Positions 41,102 to 50,985 are shown, counted from the first letter of the stretch. The stretch is 64,000 nucleotides of DNA from Acidobacteriota bacterium (GCA_008363385.1 RHKY01000036.1:1-64000), one strand, 5' to 3'. The notes: generated from the letters alone by a model not told the origin. A program made the numbers and translations.

Positions 41102-42703
41102 GTGAGCGCAACCGTGATCCTGGCCGTGGGAGCCGCGCTGGCGGTCCTGGGCGTGGTCTTCTTCGTCCTCGGGACCCGGTCCCGGGCCGTGGCGGAGAAG
41201 GCCCGGGCCCTGGCCGAGGTCGAGGCGAAGAAGACGCTCGACGAGGCCCGGCTGAGGGCCGAGGCGGAGGTCCGCAGGGCCGAGGCCACCGCCCAGAAGG
41301 CCGAGCTCGAGGGCAAGGAGCGCGTCCTCAGGGCGCGCGAGGAAGCCGAGCAGGAGAGCGCCCGGCGGCGGGCCGAGCTGACCGAGCTCGAGAAGCGGAT
41401 CCTCCAGAAGGAGGAGTCCCTCGACAAGAAGCTCACCACGGTCGAGAAGCGCGTCCTCGAGAACGAGAACCGGGCCGTGAACCTCGAGAAGCGCGAGCGC
41501 CGGGTCGGCGAGCTCGAGGTGGAGGCCCAGAAGAAGGCCGACGAGCTGGTCGCCGCCCAGCGGGCGAAGCTGGAGGAGATCGCCGGCCTGACCGCCGAGC
41601 AGGCCAAGAAGGACCTGATCCGGGACCTCGAGAACGAGGCCCGGCTGGAGGCGACCCGGATCGTGAGGCGCATCGAGGAGGAGGCCGCGGACAACGCCCT
41701 CCAGAAGGCGCGCCGGCACCTGGCGATGGCGATCCAGCGGATGGCCAGCGAGTACGTCGTCGAGAACACGGTCTCGGTCCTCGACCTCCCGTCCGACGAC
41801 GTCAAGGGCCGGATCATCGGCCGCGAGGGGCGGAACATCCGCGCCATCGAGTCGGCCACGGGCGTCGACATCATCGTGGACGACACCCCGGAGGCGGTCC
41901 TCCTCTCCTCGTTCGACCCGATCCGCCGCGAGGTGGCCCGGCGGGCGCTGGAGCGCCTGATCCAGGACGGCCGGATCCACCCGGCGCGGATCGAGGAGGT
42001 CGTCGAGAAGGTCCGCTCCGAGCTGTGGCAGCACATCCAGGAGGCGGGCAAGGGCGCCGCCGAGGCGCTGGAGATCCCGGACCTCCACCCCGAGGTGGTC
42101 AAGCTCCTCGGGCGCCTGAAGTTCCGGACGAGCTACGGCCAGAACGTCCTCCAGCACTCGCTGGAGGTCGCGTGGGCCTCCTGCCACCTGGCGAGCGAGC
42201 TGAAGGCCGACGTGGCGGTGGCCAAGCGCGCCGGGCTCCTGCACGACATCGGCAAGGCGATCGACCGCGAGCAGGAGGGGACGCACCTCGAGCTCGGGCG
42301 GCAGATCCTGAAGAAGTTCGGCGAGAGCGAGGCGGTCATCCACGGCATGGAGTGCCACCACGGGGACTACGAGCCGCGGACGGTCGAGGCGGTGATCGTG
42401 AACGCCGCCGACGCCATCTCGGCGGCCCGCCCCGGGGCCCGCCGCGAGATCCTCGAGACGTACGTCAAGCGGCTCGAGAAGCTCGAGAAGATGACCGAGG
42501 GGATGAAGGGGATCGAGAAGACGTTCGCCATCCAGGCCGGCCGCGAGCTGAGGGTCATCGTCGACGCCCGGCAGGTGACCGACGACGAGACCTACTGGAT
42601 GTCGAAGGACCTGGCCAAGAGGATCGAGTCGGAGCTGCAGTACCCGGGGCAGATCCGGATCACGGTGATCCGCGAGACGCGCGCCGTCGAATACGCCAAG
42701 TGA
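41102..42703 (+). CDS. rny: Ribonuclease Y
   Basis: The 533-residue endoribonuclease has an N-terminal membrane helix (VILAVGAALAVLGVVFFVLG), a long coiled coil (about 30-200), a KH domain with GRIIGREGRNIRAIE and an HD domain with HSLEVAW and LLHDIGKAID. RNase Y starts mRNA decay at the membrane in bacteria without RNase E or beside it. The start is GTG, and its stop overlaps the next gene by GTGA. Confidence 0.95.
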   Translation: MSATVILAVGAALAVLGVVFFVLGTRSRAVAEKARALAEVEAKKTLDEARLRAEAEVRRAEATAQKAELEGKERVLRAREEAEQESARRRAELTELEKRILQKEESLDKKLTTVEKRVLENENRAVNLEKRERRVGELEVEAQKKADELVAAQRAKLEEIAGLTAEQAKKDLIRDLENEARLEATRIVRRIEEEAADNALQKARRHLAMAIQRMASEYVVENTVSVLDLPSDDVKGRIIGREGRNIRAIESATGVDIIVDDTPEAVLLSSFDPIRREVARRALERLIQDGRIHPARIEEVVEKVRSELWQHIQEAGKGAAEALEIPDLHPEVVKLLGRLKFRTSYGQNVLQHSLEVAWASCHLASELKADVAVAKRAGLLHDIGKAIDREQEGTHLELGRQILKKFGESEAVIHGMECHHGDYEPRTVEAVIVNAADAISAARPGARREILETYVKRLEKLEKMTEGMKGIEKTFAIQAGRELRVIVDARQVTDDETYWMSKDLAKRIESELQYPGQIRITVIRETRAVEYAK

Positions 42704-43485
42704 AGATCCTCTTCGTCGGGGACGTCGTCGGCAAGCCGGGGCGGAAGGCCTTGAACCTGCTCGACCGGGTGATCGAGCGGGAGGCGATCGACTTCACCGT
42801 CGTCAACGTCGAGAACGCCGCGGGGGGCTTCGGCGTGACCGCCGAGATCTTCGCGGAGCTCTCGAAGCTCCCGGTCGACGTCTTCACGTCCGGCAACCAC
42901 ATCTGGGACAAGAAGGAGTTCGTCCCGCTCCTGGACGACCTGGAGAACCTCCTCCGGCCCGCCAACTACCCGCCGGGCAACCCGGGACGGGGCTGGACCG
43001 TCCAGGAGACCCCCGCGGGGATCCCCGTCGGCGTCCTGAACGTCCAGGGCCAGGTCTTCATGGCGAACACCGACTCGCCGTTCCGGGTGGGGGACCAGGC
43101 GCTCCTCGACATGAAGTCCCGCCGCCCCGACCTGAAGGTCGTCGTCGTGGACATCCACGCCGAGGCGACCTCCGAGAAGCAGGCCGTCGGGTGGTGGTTC
43201 GACGGGCGCGCCTCGCTCGTCATCGGCACCCACACGCACGTCCCGACCGCCGACGCCAGGGTCCTGCCGAAGGGGACGGCCTACCAGACCGACGCCGGGA
43301 TGACGGGCGCCTACGAGGGGGTCATCGGCTTCGAGCCGAAGTCGATCCTGGAGCGCTTCCTCCTCCAGACGCCGCGCTCGATGGAGACGGCCTCGCGCGA
43401 CGTCAGGCTCTGCGGGGCCGTCGTCGACGTCGACGAGGCGACCGGCCGGGCCCGGGCCATCACGCCGCTCCAGGAGCGGCTGTAG
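42700..43485 (+). CDS. ymdB: YmdB-family metallophosphoesterase
   Basis: The 261-residue protein is of the TIGR00282 family: FVGDVVGKPGRKAL, NVENAAGGFG, TSGNHIWDKKE, VDIHAEATSEKQA and GTHTHVPTADARVLPKGTAY hold the metal-binding residues. B. subtilis YmdB hydrolyses 2',3'-cyclic AMP. It follows rny with a GTGA overlap, the same order as in Bacillus (rny-ymdB), so the two are coexpressed. Confidence 0.93.
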   Translation: MKILFVGDVVGKPGRKALNLLDRVIEREAIDFTVVNVENAAGGFGVTAEIFAELSKLPVDVFTSGNHIWDKKEFVPLLDDLENLLRPANYPPGNPGRGWTVQETPAGIPVGVLNVQGQVFMANTDSPFRVGDQALLDMKSRRPDLKVVVVDIHAEATSEKQAVGWWFDGRASLVIGTHTHVPTADARVLPKGTAYQTDAGMTGAYEGVIGFEPKSILERFLLQTPRSMETASRDVRLCGAVVDVDEATGRARAITPLQERL

Positions 43486-43546
43486 GACCGCAGGGGGAGC
43501 CACAGCGCGCGAGCGCGTGGGCCGCCGGCCCTGCTAGGATCCCGGC

Positions 43547-43804
43547 ATGGCCGTCGACCCAGAGCTGCTCGCGATCCTCGCCTGCCCCGCCTGCGACGAC
43601 CGCCCCCCCGTCGTCCTCTGCCGCCTCAAGGAGGACGTGGCGCGGAGCGTCGCGGACCGTTACCGGGACAAGTTCAAGGACGAGGAGCCCGAGGTGACCG
43701 AGGGGCTCCACTGCGCCGCCTGCGGCCGCGTCTACGCGATCGTCTCCGACATCCCGGTGATGCTCGTCGACGAGGCGCTCGGCGCCGACGCCCGCGAGGC
43801 CTGA
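43547..43804 (+). CDS. Trm112-family zinc-binding protein
   Basis: The 85-residue protein has the Trm112p pattern LLAILACPACDDRPPV, a middle insertion of about 30 residues, then LHCAACGRVYAIVSDIPVMLVDEA. The CPxC and CxxC pairs would bind zinc. In eukaryotes Trm112 activates methyltransferases; the bacterial role is less clear. TAGGAT lies six bases before the ATG and there is no Shine-Dalgarno. Confidence 0.82.
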   Translation: MAVDPELLAILACPACDDRPPVVLCRLKEDVARSVADRYRDKFKDEEPEVTEGLHCAACGRVYAIVSDIPVMLVDEALGADAREA

Positions 43805-43970
43805 GACCGCCCTGATCCCCCTGCCGGCGCCCCTCTCGCGACGGACCGCGGCCGACCGCGCCGCGCTCGCCGCGCTCCTCGTCACCGCCCTCCTGGCGCC
43901 GCTCCAGGCGCCGGGGAACGCCGCGCTGGCGCTCCTCCTCGCCGCCGTCCTCGCCTCGCGCGCGCGCGCG

Positions 43971-45032
43971 ATGCGGTCCGGCGAGCCCTTCCTGGCGGGA
44001 CTCGGCCGGGGCCGGACCCTCCTCCTGCCCGTCGGCGCCTTCGGCGTCCTGACGCTCCTCTCCGCCCTCCTCTCGGAGGTCCCGTCCCGGACGCTGCCCG
44101 AGGTCCGCGGGCTCTGGACCTTCCTCCTCCTGCCGGCCGCCCTCCTCGTCCTGCGCGACCGCGAGGACGTCGACCTCGTCCTGGACGCCCTCCGGCTCTC
44201 GGCGTTCTGCCTGGTCGCGGCCGCGGCCGTCGAGCTCTCGATGGGCCGGGGCGACCTCGAGACGCGGCTTAGGGGGGGGACCTCGAACCACATGACGTTC
44301 GCCGGCGTCCTCCTCCCGATGGTCCTGGCCCTCCTGGCCCGGGGCGTCTCGTCGGGGGGGACGCGCCGCCGGCGGACGCTCGACCTGGCCGCCGCGGGCC
44401 TGGGGACCGGCGTCCTCGTCCTGACGCTGACCCGCAACGCGTACGCCGGCCTCCTGGCCGGGCTCGGCGTCCTCCTCGTGCTCCTCCGGCCCTGGCTCGT
44501 GGCGGCGGTCCCGGCGGTCCTGGCGGCCTTCCTCCTCCTGGCGCCCGCCGCGGTCCGCCAGAGGGCGCTCTCCTCGTTCGACCCGGCGGATCCCACGGTC
44601 GCCGACCGGCTCCTGATGTGGCGGGCCGGCCTGGCGATGGTGGAGGAGCGCCCGCTCGTCGGGATGGGGCCGGGGCAGGTGAACGAGCGGTACCCGCGGT
44701 ATCGCCTCCCGGGGGTCTTCCTGGAGAAGCCGGGACACCTCCACAACAACGTCGTCATGCTCTCGGCCGAGACCGGCGTCCCGTCGGCGCTGGCCTACCT
44801 CTGGTTCGTCGGGGCGGCGCTCGTGGCGGGGGCGCGGCTCTCCCTGCCGCGCGCCCCCGCGGCGGCCCGCGCCGTGGCGCGGGGCGCGGTCGCCGCGCTC
44901 GCGGCCCTGACGGTCGCCGGGCTCTTCGAGTTCAACTTCGGCGACGTGGAGGTCCTCCGCCTGACGCTCCTCCTGTCCTGCCTTCCGCTCGCCGCGGCTC
45001 CGGCCGCCCGGCAAGAGGCCCTTCGGGCCTGA
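43971..45032 (+). CDS. O-antigen ligase-like membrane protein (start uncertain)
   Basis: The protein has about ten transmembrane helices and the Wzy_C/O-antigen ligase region: TRNAYAGLLAGLGVLLVLL, then a periplasmic loop with DRLLMWRAGLAMVEERPLVGMGPG and HLHNNVVMLSAETG (His-rich active loop). It would join polymeric glycan to a lipid acceptor. I give the first ATG, but the frame is open back to 43812 and reads a further 53 residues with a clear helix (ALAALLVTALLAPLQAPG). The only start in that part is CTG at 43812, so the real gene is probably 43812-45032 (406 residues). Confidence 0.75.
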   Translation: MRSGEPFLAGLGRGRTLLLPVGAFGVLTLLSALLSEVPSRTLPEVRGLWTFLLLPAALLVLRDREDVDLVLDALRLSAFCLVAAAAVELSMGRGDLETRLRGGTSNHMTFAGVLLPMVLALLARGVSSGGTRRRRTLDLAAAGLGTGVLVLTLTRNAYAGLLAGLGVLLVLLRPWLVAAVPAVLAAFLLLAPAAVRQRALSSFDPADPTVADRLLMWRAGLAMVEERPLVGMGPGQVNERYPRYRLPGVFLEKPGHLHNNVVMLSAETGVPSALAYLWFVGAALVAGARLSLPRAPAAARAVARGAVAALAALTVAGLFEFNFGDVEVLRLTLLLSCLPLAAAPAARQEALRA

Positions 45033-45093
45033 CGGGGCGGCGGGCGCCGGGGGCTCCCGCGCCGCGCCCGGTTCGTGCCAAGCTCCGCGCCGC

Positions 45094-46302
45094 ATGAGGA
45101 AGCGGGACGTCGTCGTCGTCGGAGCCGGGATCAGCGGGCTCGCCTTCGCCTTCCGCGCCGCGCGGGCCGGGCGCTCGGTCCTCGTCCTGGAGCGGGGCGA
45201 GGCCCCGGGAGGGTGCCTGGCGACGCGCCGGACCGCGAGCGGCTACTGGTTCGAGCTGGGAGCGCACACCTGCTACAACTCCTACGTCGGCCTCGTGGAG
45301 CTGGTCGAGGCCTGCGGCCTGGGGGGAGAGGTCGTCCGGAGGGTCCCGACGAAGCTCCGGTTCCTCGACGGGGACCGGCTCGTCCCGGGCGCCAACCTCG
45401 CCGTCCTCCTCCGGCTCTTCTCCTGGCCCGAGCTCGCGGTGAGCTTCCCGCGGGTCCTCTTCGCCAGGAAGGACGGGAAGACCGTCCGGGAGTTCTACGC
45501 CTCGATCGTCGGCCGGAGGAACTACGAGAAGGTCCTCGGGCCGATGCTCTCCGCGGTGCCGTCCCAGAGCGCCGACGGCTTCCCGGCCGGGATGCTCTTC
45601 AAGAGCCGCGCGACGCGCCGGGAGGACTTCCCGCGGAGCTTCACGCTCCGGGGCGGCCTGCAGTCCGTCACCGACGCCCTGGCGCGGCAGGCCGGCGTCG
45701 AGGTGGCGACCGGGCGGCCGGCCTCGGGCCTCTCGGAAGGCGGCGCCGGCTGGATCGTCGAGTGCGACGGGGGAGAGGCCGTCGAGGCGACGGCCGTCGC
45801 CGTGGCGACCCCGCCTTCGGCGGCGGCCTCCCTCCTCGCCGGCGCGGCGCCGGGGCTCGCCGCGCAGGCCGCCCGCGTGAAGGAGACGACCGTCGACACG
45901 CTCTCCTTCGCCGTCGAGGCCTCGAAGGTCTCCCTCCCGGTCTCGATGTTCCTGATCCCGCGGGACGACGTCTTCTTCTCCGTCGTCACGCGCGACTCGG
46001 TCCCCGACCCCCGCCGGCGGGCGTTCTCCTTCCACTTCCGTCCCGGCCTGACCCCGGAGAAGCGGCTCGAGAGGGCCACGCGGCTCCTCGGACTCGACGG
46101 GTCCGACGTCGAGGAGGTCACCGAGCGGAGGGCCGTCCTTCCCTCGCCCGGGCTGGGGCACGAGGAGGTCGTCCGCGAGGTGGACCGCCTCTCGGCGGGC
46201 CTCAGGCTCGCCGTCCTGGGGAACTGGTTCTCCGGCCTCTCGATCGAGGACTGCGTCGACCGCGCCAGGCGCGAGTGGGCGCGGCTGGAGGCGGCGGGGT
46301 AG
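45094..46302 (+). CDS. FAD-dependent protoporphyrinogen oxidase-like amine oxidase
   Basis: The 402-residue protein begins with the Rossmann FAD motif VVVVGAGISGLAFAFRAARAG and then VLVLERGEAPGGCLATRR. The middle has FTLRGGLQSVTDALARQAG, and the C-terminus ends LAVLGNWFSGLSIEDCVDRAR, the FAD-binding GD/GN-type end seen in HemY/HemG-like enzymes. It could be the oxygen-dependent protoporphyrinogen oxidase or a related desaturase. No other haem gene is adjacent, so the substrate is uncertain. Confidence 0.75.
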   Translation: MRKRDVVVVGAGISGLAFAFRAARAGRSVLVLERGEAPGGCLATRRTASGYWFELGAHTCYNSYVGLVELVEACGLGGEVVRRVPTKLRFLDGDRLVPGANLAVLLRLFSWPELAVSFPRVLFARKDGKTVREFYASIVGRRNYEKVLGPMLSAVPSQSADGFPAGMLFKSRATRREDFPRSFTLRGGLQSVTDALARQAGVEVATGRPASGLSEGGAGWIVECDGGEAVEATAVAVATPPSAAASLLAGAAPGLAAQAARVKETTVDTLSFAVEASKVSLPVSMFLIPRDDVFFSVVTRDSVPDPRRRAFSFHFRPGLTPEKRLERATRLLGLDGSDVEEVTERRAVLPSPGLGHEEVVREVDRLSAGLRLAVLGNWFSGLSIEDCVDRARREWARLEAAG

Positions 46303-46328
46303 GCGCGCGCCCCGCCTAGAATCCGCCG

Positions 46329-47780
46329 GTGAACGTCCCATCCAAGTCCCGGATGACCGCCAGCCGCGCGACGTCGCCGCTCTTCGCGGGCGAGGGGGCC
46401 TCGGCCGGGGGCCGCGACGCGATGACCGTCACGGCGTGGGTCGCGCGGGTCAACGGGGCCCTGAAGGCCGCGATCGGGCCGGCCTGGGTCCGCGGGGAGA
46501 TCGGGGAGTGGAAGGTGTGGGCGTCGGGGCACGCCTACTTCTCGCTGAAGGACGAGAGCGCCACGGTCGCGGCCATGATGTGGTCCGACCAGGTCCGGAG
46601 GCTGCCGTTCCGGCCCGAGCCGGGGACGGTCGTCCTCGCCCTCGGCGCCCCGAACGTCTACCCCCCCTCGGGGAGGCTCTCGTTCGTCGCGACCGAGCTC
46701 GAGCCGGCCGGGGTCGGGGCGCTCCGCGTGGCCTACGAGCAGCTCAAGAGGAAGCTGCAGGAGGAGGGGCTCTTCGACCCCGCGAGGAAGCGCCCGCTTC
46801 CGGCCCTCCCGCGCCGGATCGGGGTCGTCACCTCGCGGCACGGGGCGGCCCTGCGCGACGTCCTGAAGGTCCTCTCCCGGAGGTTCCCGAACGCCCACGT
46901 CACGGTCTACCCGGTGACCGTGCAGGGGGAGCGGGCGCCGGAGGAGATCGCGGCCGCGGTCGCGGCGTTCTCGCGCCACCGGGGGGCCGACGTCCTGATC
47001 GTGGCCCGCGGCGGGGGCTCCAAGGAGGACCTCGCGGCCTTCGACGACGAGAGGGTGGTCCGGGCCGTCGCCGCCTCGGAGATCCCGACGATCTCGGCGG
47101 TGGGGCACGAGGTGGACGTGACGCTGACCGACTTCGCCGCCGACGTCCGCGCGGCGACCCCCTCGCAGGCGGCCGAGCTGGTCGTGGCCCGGCGGGAAGA
47201 GCTCCAGGGACTCCTCGCGCGCGGGGAGAAGGAGCTCGTCTCGGCGCTCGGGGCGCGGCTCGCCGACGCGCGGACGGAGCTACTCTCGCTCTCGGGGGAG
47301 GAGGCCCTGGCGGGCTTCGCCTCCCGGGTGCAGGACGCGTCGCGAGAAGCGGGAGGGCTCTCCCGCGCCCTCCTGTCGGCCGTCCGGGGGCTGCCGTCCC
47401 TCTACGGCGAGCGGCTGGCGTGGGCCGAGGGACGGCTCCGGTCCTGGCCGGACCGGGCGGCCCTCCCGCGCCGCGGCGAGGCGGTCGAGTCCGAGCGGCG
47501 CGCCCTCGTGGACCGGCTGACGGCGCGGCTCCTCCGCGCCTCCGAGGCCCTCGCCGAGCGGGCGTCCAGGCTGTCGGCCCTCGACCCCCTGCAGGTCCTC
47601 TCCCGCGGCTACGCCGTCGTCAGCCGCGCGGGGCAGCTCGTCCCGATCACCGACGCGTCGAGCACGTCTCCCGGGGACCGGCTGAGGGTGCTCCTGGCGC
47701 GCGGCGAGCTCCTGGCGGAGGTGAGAGAGGTCGTTCCCGGAGGGGACCGGCGCGGTCCCGGAGGTACCGATGTCGTCTGA
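46329..47780 (+). CDS. xseA: Exodeoxyribonuclease VII large subunit
   Basis: The 483-residue protein has an N-terminal OB fold (WVRGEIGEWKVWASGHAYFSLKD) and the catalytic region RRIGVVTSRHGAALRDVL, VLIVARGGGSKEDLAAFDDERVVRA and PTISAVGHEVDVTLTDFAADVRAATPSQAAELV. A helical C-terminal part ends with the conserved DPLQVLSRGYAVV. The start could be the GTG at 46329, with TAGAAT six bases upstream, or the ATG at 46353. It overlaps xseB by 11 bases. Confidence 0.95.
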   Translation: MNVPSKSRMTASRATSPLFAGEGASAGGRDAMTVTAWVARVNGALKAAIGPAWVRGEIGEWKVWASGHAYFSLKDESATVAAMMWSDQVRRLPFRPEPGTVVLALGAPNVYPPSGRLSFVATELEPAGVGALRVAYEQLKRKLQEEGLFDPARKRPLPALPRRIGVVTSRHGAALRDVLKVLSRRFPNAHVTVYPVTVQGERAPEEIAAAVAAFSRHRGADVLIVARGGGSKEDLAAFDDERVVRAVAASEIPTISAVGHEVDVTLTDFAADVRAATPSQAAELVVARREELQGLLARGEKELVSALGARLADARTELLSLSGEEALAGFASRVQDASREAGGLSRALLSAVRGLPSLYGERLAWAEGRLRSWPDRAALPRRGEAVESERRALVDRLTARLLRASEALAERASRLSALDPLQVLSRGYAVVSRAGQLVPITDASSTSPGDRLRVLLARGELLAEVREVVPGGDRRGPGGTDVV

Positions 47781-48042
47781 GAAGGTGAAGCTGCCGAAGG
47801 GCCTGACGTTCGAGAAGGCGCTGGCGAGGCTCCAGGAGATCGTGACGGAGCTGGAGGACCCGCAGAAGGGGCTGGAGTCGGCCCTGGCCCTCTTCGAGGA
47901 AGGGGTGGCGCTCTCCCGCTTCTGCCGGGCCAGGATCGACGAGATCCAGCGGCGGGTGGAGGTGGTCGTCAAGGAGTCCGCGGCGGGCTTCGAGACGGAG
48001 GAGCTGGACGGCGACGAGCTCCCGGAGGACGGCGGCCGGTGA
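47770..48042 (+). CDS. xseB: Exodeoxyribonuclease VII small subunit
   Basis: The 90-residue protein has the XseB core LTFEKALARLQEIVTELEDPQ, ESALALFEEGVALSRFCRARIDE. Several small subunits bind each XseA. It overlaps xseA by 11 bases and the following prenyl transferase by GTGA, giving a tightly coupled block. Confidence 0.95.
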   Translation: MSSEKVKLPKGLTFEKALARLQEIVTELEDPQKGLESALALFEEGVALSRFCRARIDEIQRRVEVVVKESAAGFETEELDGDELPEDGGR

Positions 48043-48977
48043 CGGGCGAAGGGGCCCCGGGCTCCCTGGCCGGGTACCTCTCCGATCGCCGGGCCGAGGT
48101 GGAGGAGGCGCTCCTGCGGGTCCTCCCGGCCGAGGGAACGGTCCCGGAGGAGCTGACCGGGGCGATGCGGTACGCCGTGCTGGCGGGGGGAAAGCGGCTC
48201 CGCCCGATCCTCTGCCTGGCCGTCTCCGAAGCGCTCGCGGCCCCGGGCTCCCACCTCCCGCCGCGCGAGTCCCTCTGCGAGGCCGCGTGCGCCCTGGAGC
48301 TGATCCACACCTACTCGCTGGTCCACGACGACCTTCCGGCGATGGACGACGACGCCCTCCGGAGGGGGAAGCCGACCTGTCACGTGGTCTACGGCGAGGC
48401 GACCGCGCTCCTGGCCGGGGACACGCTGCAGACGCTGGGCTTCGAGGTCCTGGCCACGCGCCCCCCGGGGGACCGGTGGGGGCTCGTGCGGGCCCGCGCC
48501 GTGGCGCTTTCGGCACGGGCCATCGGCGTGGAAGGGATGGCCGGGGGCCAGGCGCTCGACCTCTCCGAGACGGGGCACGGGCACGAGCCCGAGCGGGCCG
48601 CCGCGCGCCTGAGGGAGGTGCACGCACGGAAGACCGGCCGCCTCCTCGCCGTGGCGGTCGAGCTGGGCGCGCTCTACGCCGGCTCCGGCGAGGACCTCCT
48701 CTCCGCCGCCCGGACCTACGGGGAGGCCCTCGGGCTCGTCTTCCAGATCGCCGACGACCTCCTGGACGTCACCTCCGACGCGGCGACCCTCGGGAAGACC
48801 GCCGGGAAGGACGCCCGTCAGGACAAGCTGACGTACCCGTCCGTCTTCGGGCTGGAAGGGGCCCGCCGGGAGCGGGAGCGGGCCCTGGCCGCCGCCCTGA
48901 CCGCGGCGTCGGCCCTGGAGCCGGGGGAAGGACGGCTCGCGGCGCTGGCCCGGTTCGCCGCGCACCGGGACCGGTGA
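48039..48977 (+). CDS. ispA: Farnesyl/geranylgeranyl diphosphate synthase
   Basis: The 312-residue trans-prenyltransferase has the first Asp-rich motif DDLPAMDDDALRRGKPT near residue 92 and the second QIADDLLDVTSD near 235, plus GGKRLRPILCLAVSEAL at the N-terminus. Chain length cannot be fixed from sequence; the position beside xseB and before dxs is that of ispA. It makes isoprenoid chains for undecaprenyl phosphate and quinones. The start is GTG. Confidence 0.9.
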   Translation: MTGEGAPGSLAGYLSDRRAEVEEALLRVLPAEGTVPEELTGAMRYAVLAGGKRLRPILCLAVSEALAAPGSHLPPRESLCEAACALELIHTYSLVHDDLPAMDDDALRRGKPTCHVVYGEATALLAGDTLQTLGFEVLATRPPGDRWGLVRARAVALSARAIGVEGMAGGQALDLSETGHGHEPERAAARLREVHARKTGRLLAVAVELGALYAGSGEDLLSAARTYGEALGLVFQIADDLLDVTSDAATLGKTAGKDARQDKLTYPSVFGLEGARRERERALAAALTAASALEPGEGRLAALARFAAHRDR

Positions 48978-48997
48978 CGCAGCGCAATGGACTTTGC

Positions 48998-49025
48998 TTG
49001 ACAAAGTAACCCCCATCCGTACAAT
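48998..49025 (+). promoter_or_regulatory. Near-consensus sigma-70 promoter of dxs
   Basis: TTGACA (48998-49003, full consensus) and TACAAT (49020-49025) are 16 bases apart. Transcription should start near 49032, giving a leader of about 14-20 bases to the dxs start. This is the best promoter in the window and stands out in very GC-rich DNA. Confidence 0.8.
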
Positions 49026-49045
49026 CCGCGCCGCGTAGACGAGGA

Positions 49046-50977
49046 ATGACGATGTCCAACGTCCGACCCACCCCCCGCCTCGACAAGATCCAGTGGCCCC
49101 GCGACCTCCGGAGGCTCACCGTGGACGAGCTCGTCCCCCTGGCCGACGAGCTCCGGACCTTCGTCATCGACACGGTGGCCCGGACGGGCGGCCACTTCGC
49201 CTCGGGGCTCGGCGCCCTGGAGCTGACGGTGGCCCTCCACTACGTCTTCGAGACCCCACGGGACCTCCTCGTCTGGGACGTGGGCCACCAGACGTACCCC
49301 CACAAGGCCCTGACCGGCCGGCGGGACCGCCTCCAGACGATCCGGCAGAAGGGGGGCCTCTCCGGCTTCACGAACCGCTCGGAGTCGGAGTACGACGTCT
49401 TCAACGCGGCGCACGCCTCCACCTCGATCTCGGCGGCGCTCGGGATGTCGGTGGCCCGCCACCTCCGGCACGAGGAGGGCCACGTGGTCGCCGTGATCGG
49501 GGACGGCGGGCTGACGGGCGGCGTGGCGATGGAAGGGCTGAACCAGGCCGGCTACCTGAAGCGGAAGCTGGTCGTCGTCCTGAACGACAACGACATGTCG
49601 ATCTCGCCGAACGTCGGCGCCATGTCGGGCTACCTCCTCCGGATCGCCCGCGGGCAGATCTACAACCGGGTCCGCGGCGACGTCGACAAGATCCTGAAGA
49701 AGCTCCCGCAGGGGGCCCGCCTGGCCGAGCTGGCCGGGCAGCTGGAGGACGGCGTGAAGAAGGCGCTCGTCCCCGGGACGCTCTTCGAGGAGCTCGGCTT
49801 CCGGTACGTCGGCCCGATCGACGGGCACTCGATCCCGGTCCTCGTCCGGACGCTCCGCGAGGTGAAGTCGATGGAGGGCCCCCTCCTCGTCCACGTCCGG
49901 ACGGTGAAGGGGAAGGGGTACGCGCTGGCCGAGAAGGACCCGGTCTTCTGGCACGGACCGTCGCCGTTCACGGTGGAGACGGGCGAGATCCCGAAGAAGT
50001 CCGCCCCCCCGAGCTACACGTCGGTCTTCGCCGAGACGCTCGTGAAGCTCGCCGAGAAGGACCCGCGGATCGTCGGCGTGACGGCGGCGATGCCGGAGGG
50101 GACGGGGATCGACGTCTTCGCGCGACGGTTCCCCGACCGCGCGTTCGACGTCGGGATCTGCGAGCAGCACGCGGTCCTCTTCGCCGCCGGGATGGCGACG
50201 CAGGGGATGCGGCCCGTCTGCGCGATCTACTCGACGTTCCTCCAGCGGGCCTACGACCAGATCTTCCACGACGTCTGCCTGATGGACCTCCCCGTCGTCT
50301 TCGCCCTGGACCGGGCGGGCGTCGTGGGGGCCGACGGGCCGACGCACCACGGGGCGTACGACCTCTCCTCCCTCCGCGTCTTCCCGAACATGCTCGTCGC
50401 CGCGCCGAAGGACGAGAACGAGCTGCAGCACCTGGTCGCCACGGCGGTCGAGGCCGGCCGCCCGGTCGTCGTCCGCTACCCGCGCGGGAACGGCTGGGGG
50501 GTCGCGCTCGACCTCGAGCCGCGCCCGCTGCCGGTCGGCAAGGGCGAGGTCCTCCGGGTCGGGCGCGACGGCGTCGTCCTGGCGGTGGGCGACCCGGTCC
50601 TGCCGGCCCTCCGCGCCGCCGAGCGGCTCGCCAAGGAGGGCGGCCCCTCGCTGACGGTGATCAACGCCCGCTGGGTGAAGCCGATCGACGCCGAGCTCGT
50701 CGCCCAGTTCGTCAAGGACGGGACCCGGCTCGTGACGGTCGAGGAGAGCGCGCTCGCCGGCGGGTTCGGCTCGGCGGTCGTCGAGACGCTCGAGGAGCTC
50801 GGCGTCCAGGCGCGCGTCCGGCGGATCGGCATCCCCGACCGCTTCGTCGCCCACGCCACGCAGGCCGAGCAGCGCCGGGAGCTGGGGCTGGACGAGGACG
50901 GGCTCCTCGCCTCGTTCCGCGACCACTTCGCCGGGCGCGGGGCGGAAGTGGTCCCGATCGGGGTCCGGGCGGGGTAG
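49046..50977 (+). CDS. dxs: 1-deoxy-D-xylulose-5-phosphate synthase
   Basis: The 643-residue thiamine enzyme catalyses the first step of the MEP pathway from pyruvate and glyceraldehyde-3-phosphate. VGHQTYPHKALTGR, the ThDP motif GDGGLTGGVAMEGLN, and ICEQHAVLFAAGMATQGM (catalytic Glu) appear in order, with the C-terminal transketolase domain complete. ATG at 49046 and ATG at 49052 both fit; GAGGA is better spaced for 49052. It has its own promoter although it follows ispA. Confidence 0.96.
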   Translation: MTMSNVRPTPRLDKIQWPRDLRRLTVDELVPLADELRTFVIDTVARTGGHFASGLGALELTVALHYVFETPRDLLVWDVGHQTYPHKALTGRRDRLQTIRQKGGLSGFTNRSESEYDVFNAAHASTSISAALGMSVARHLRHEEGHVVAVIGDGGLTGGVAMEGLNQAGYLKRKLVVVLNDNDMSISPNVGAMSGYLLRIARGQIYNRVRGDVDKILKKLPQGARLAELAGQLEDGVKKALVPGTLFEELGFRYVGPIDGHSIPVLVRTLREVKSMEGPLLVHVRTVKGKGYALAEKDPVFWHGPSPFTVETGEIPKKSAPPSYTSVFAETLVKLAEKDPRIVGVTAAMPEGTGIDVFARRFPDRAFDVGICEQHAVLFAAGMATQGMRPVCAIYSTFLQRAYDQIFHDVCLMDLPVVFALDRAGVVGADGPTHHGAYDLSSLRVFPNMLVAAPKDENELQHLVATAVEAGRPVVVRYPRGNGWGVALDLEPRPLPVGKGEVLRVGRDGVVLAVGDPVLPALRAAERLAKEGGPSLTVINARWVKPIDAELVAQFVKDGTRLVTVEESALAGGFGSAVVETLEELGVQARVRRIGIPDRFVAHATQAEQRRELGLDEDGLLASFRDHFAGRGAEVVPIGVRAG

Positions 50978-50985
50978 GCCGGCCC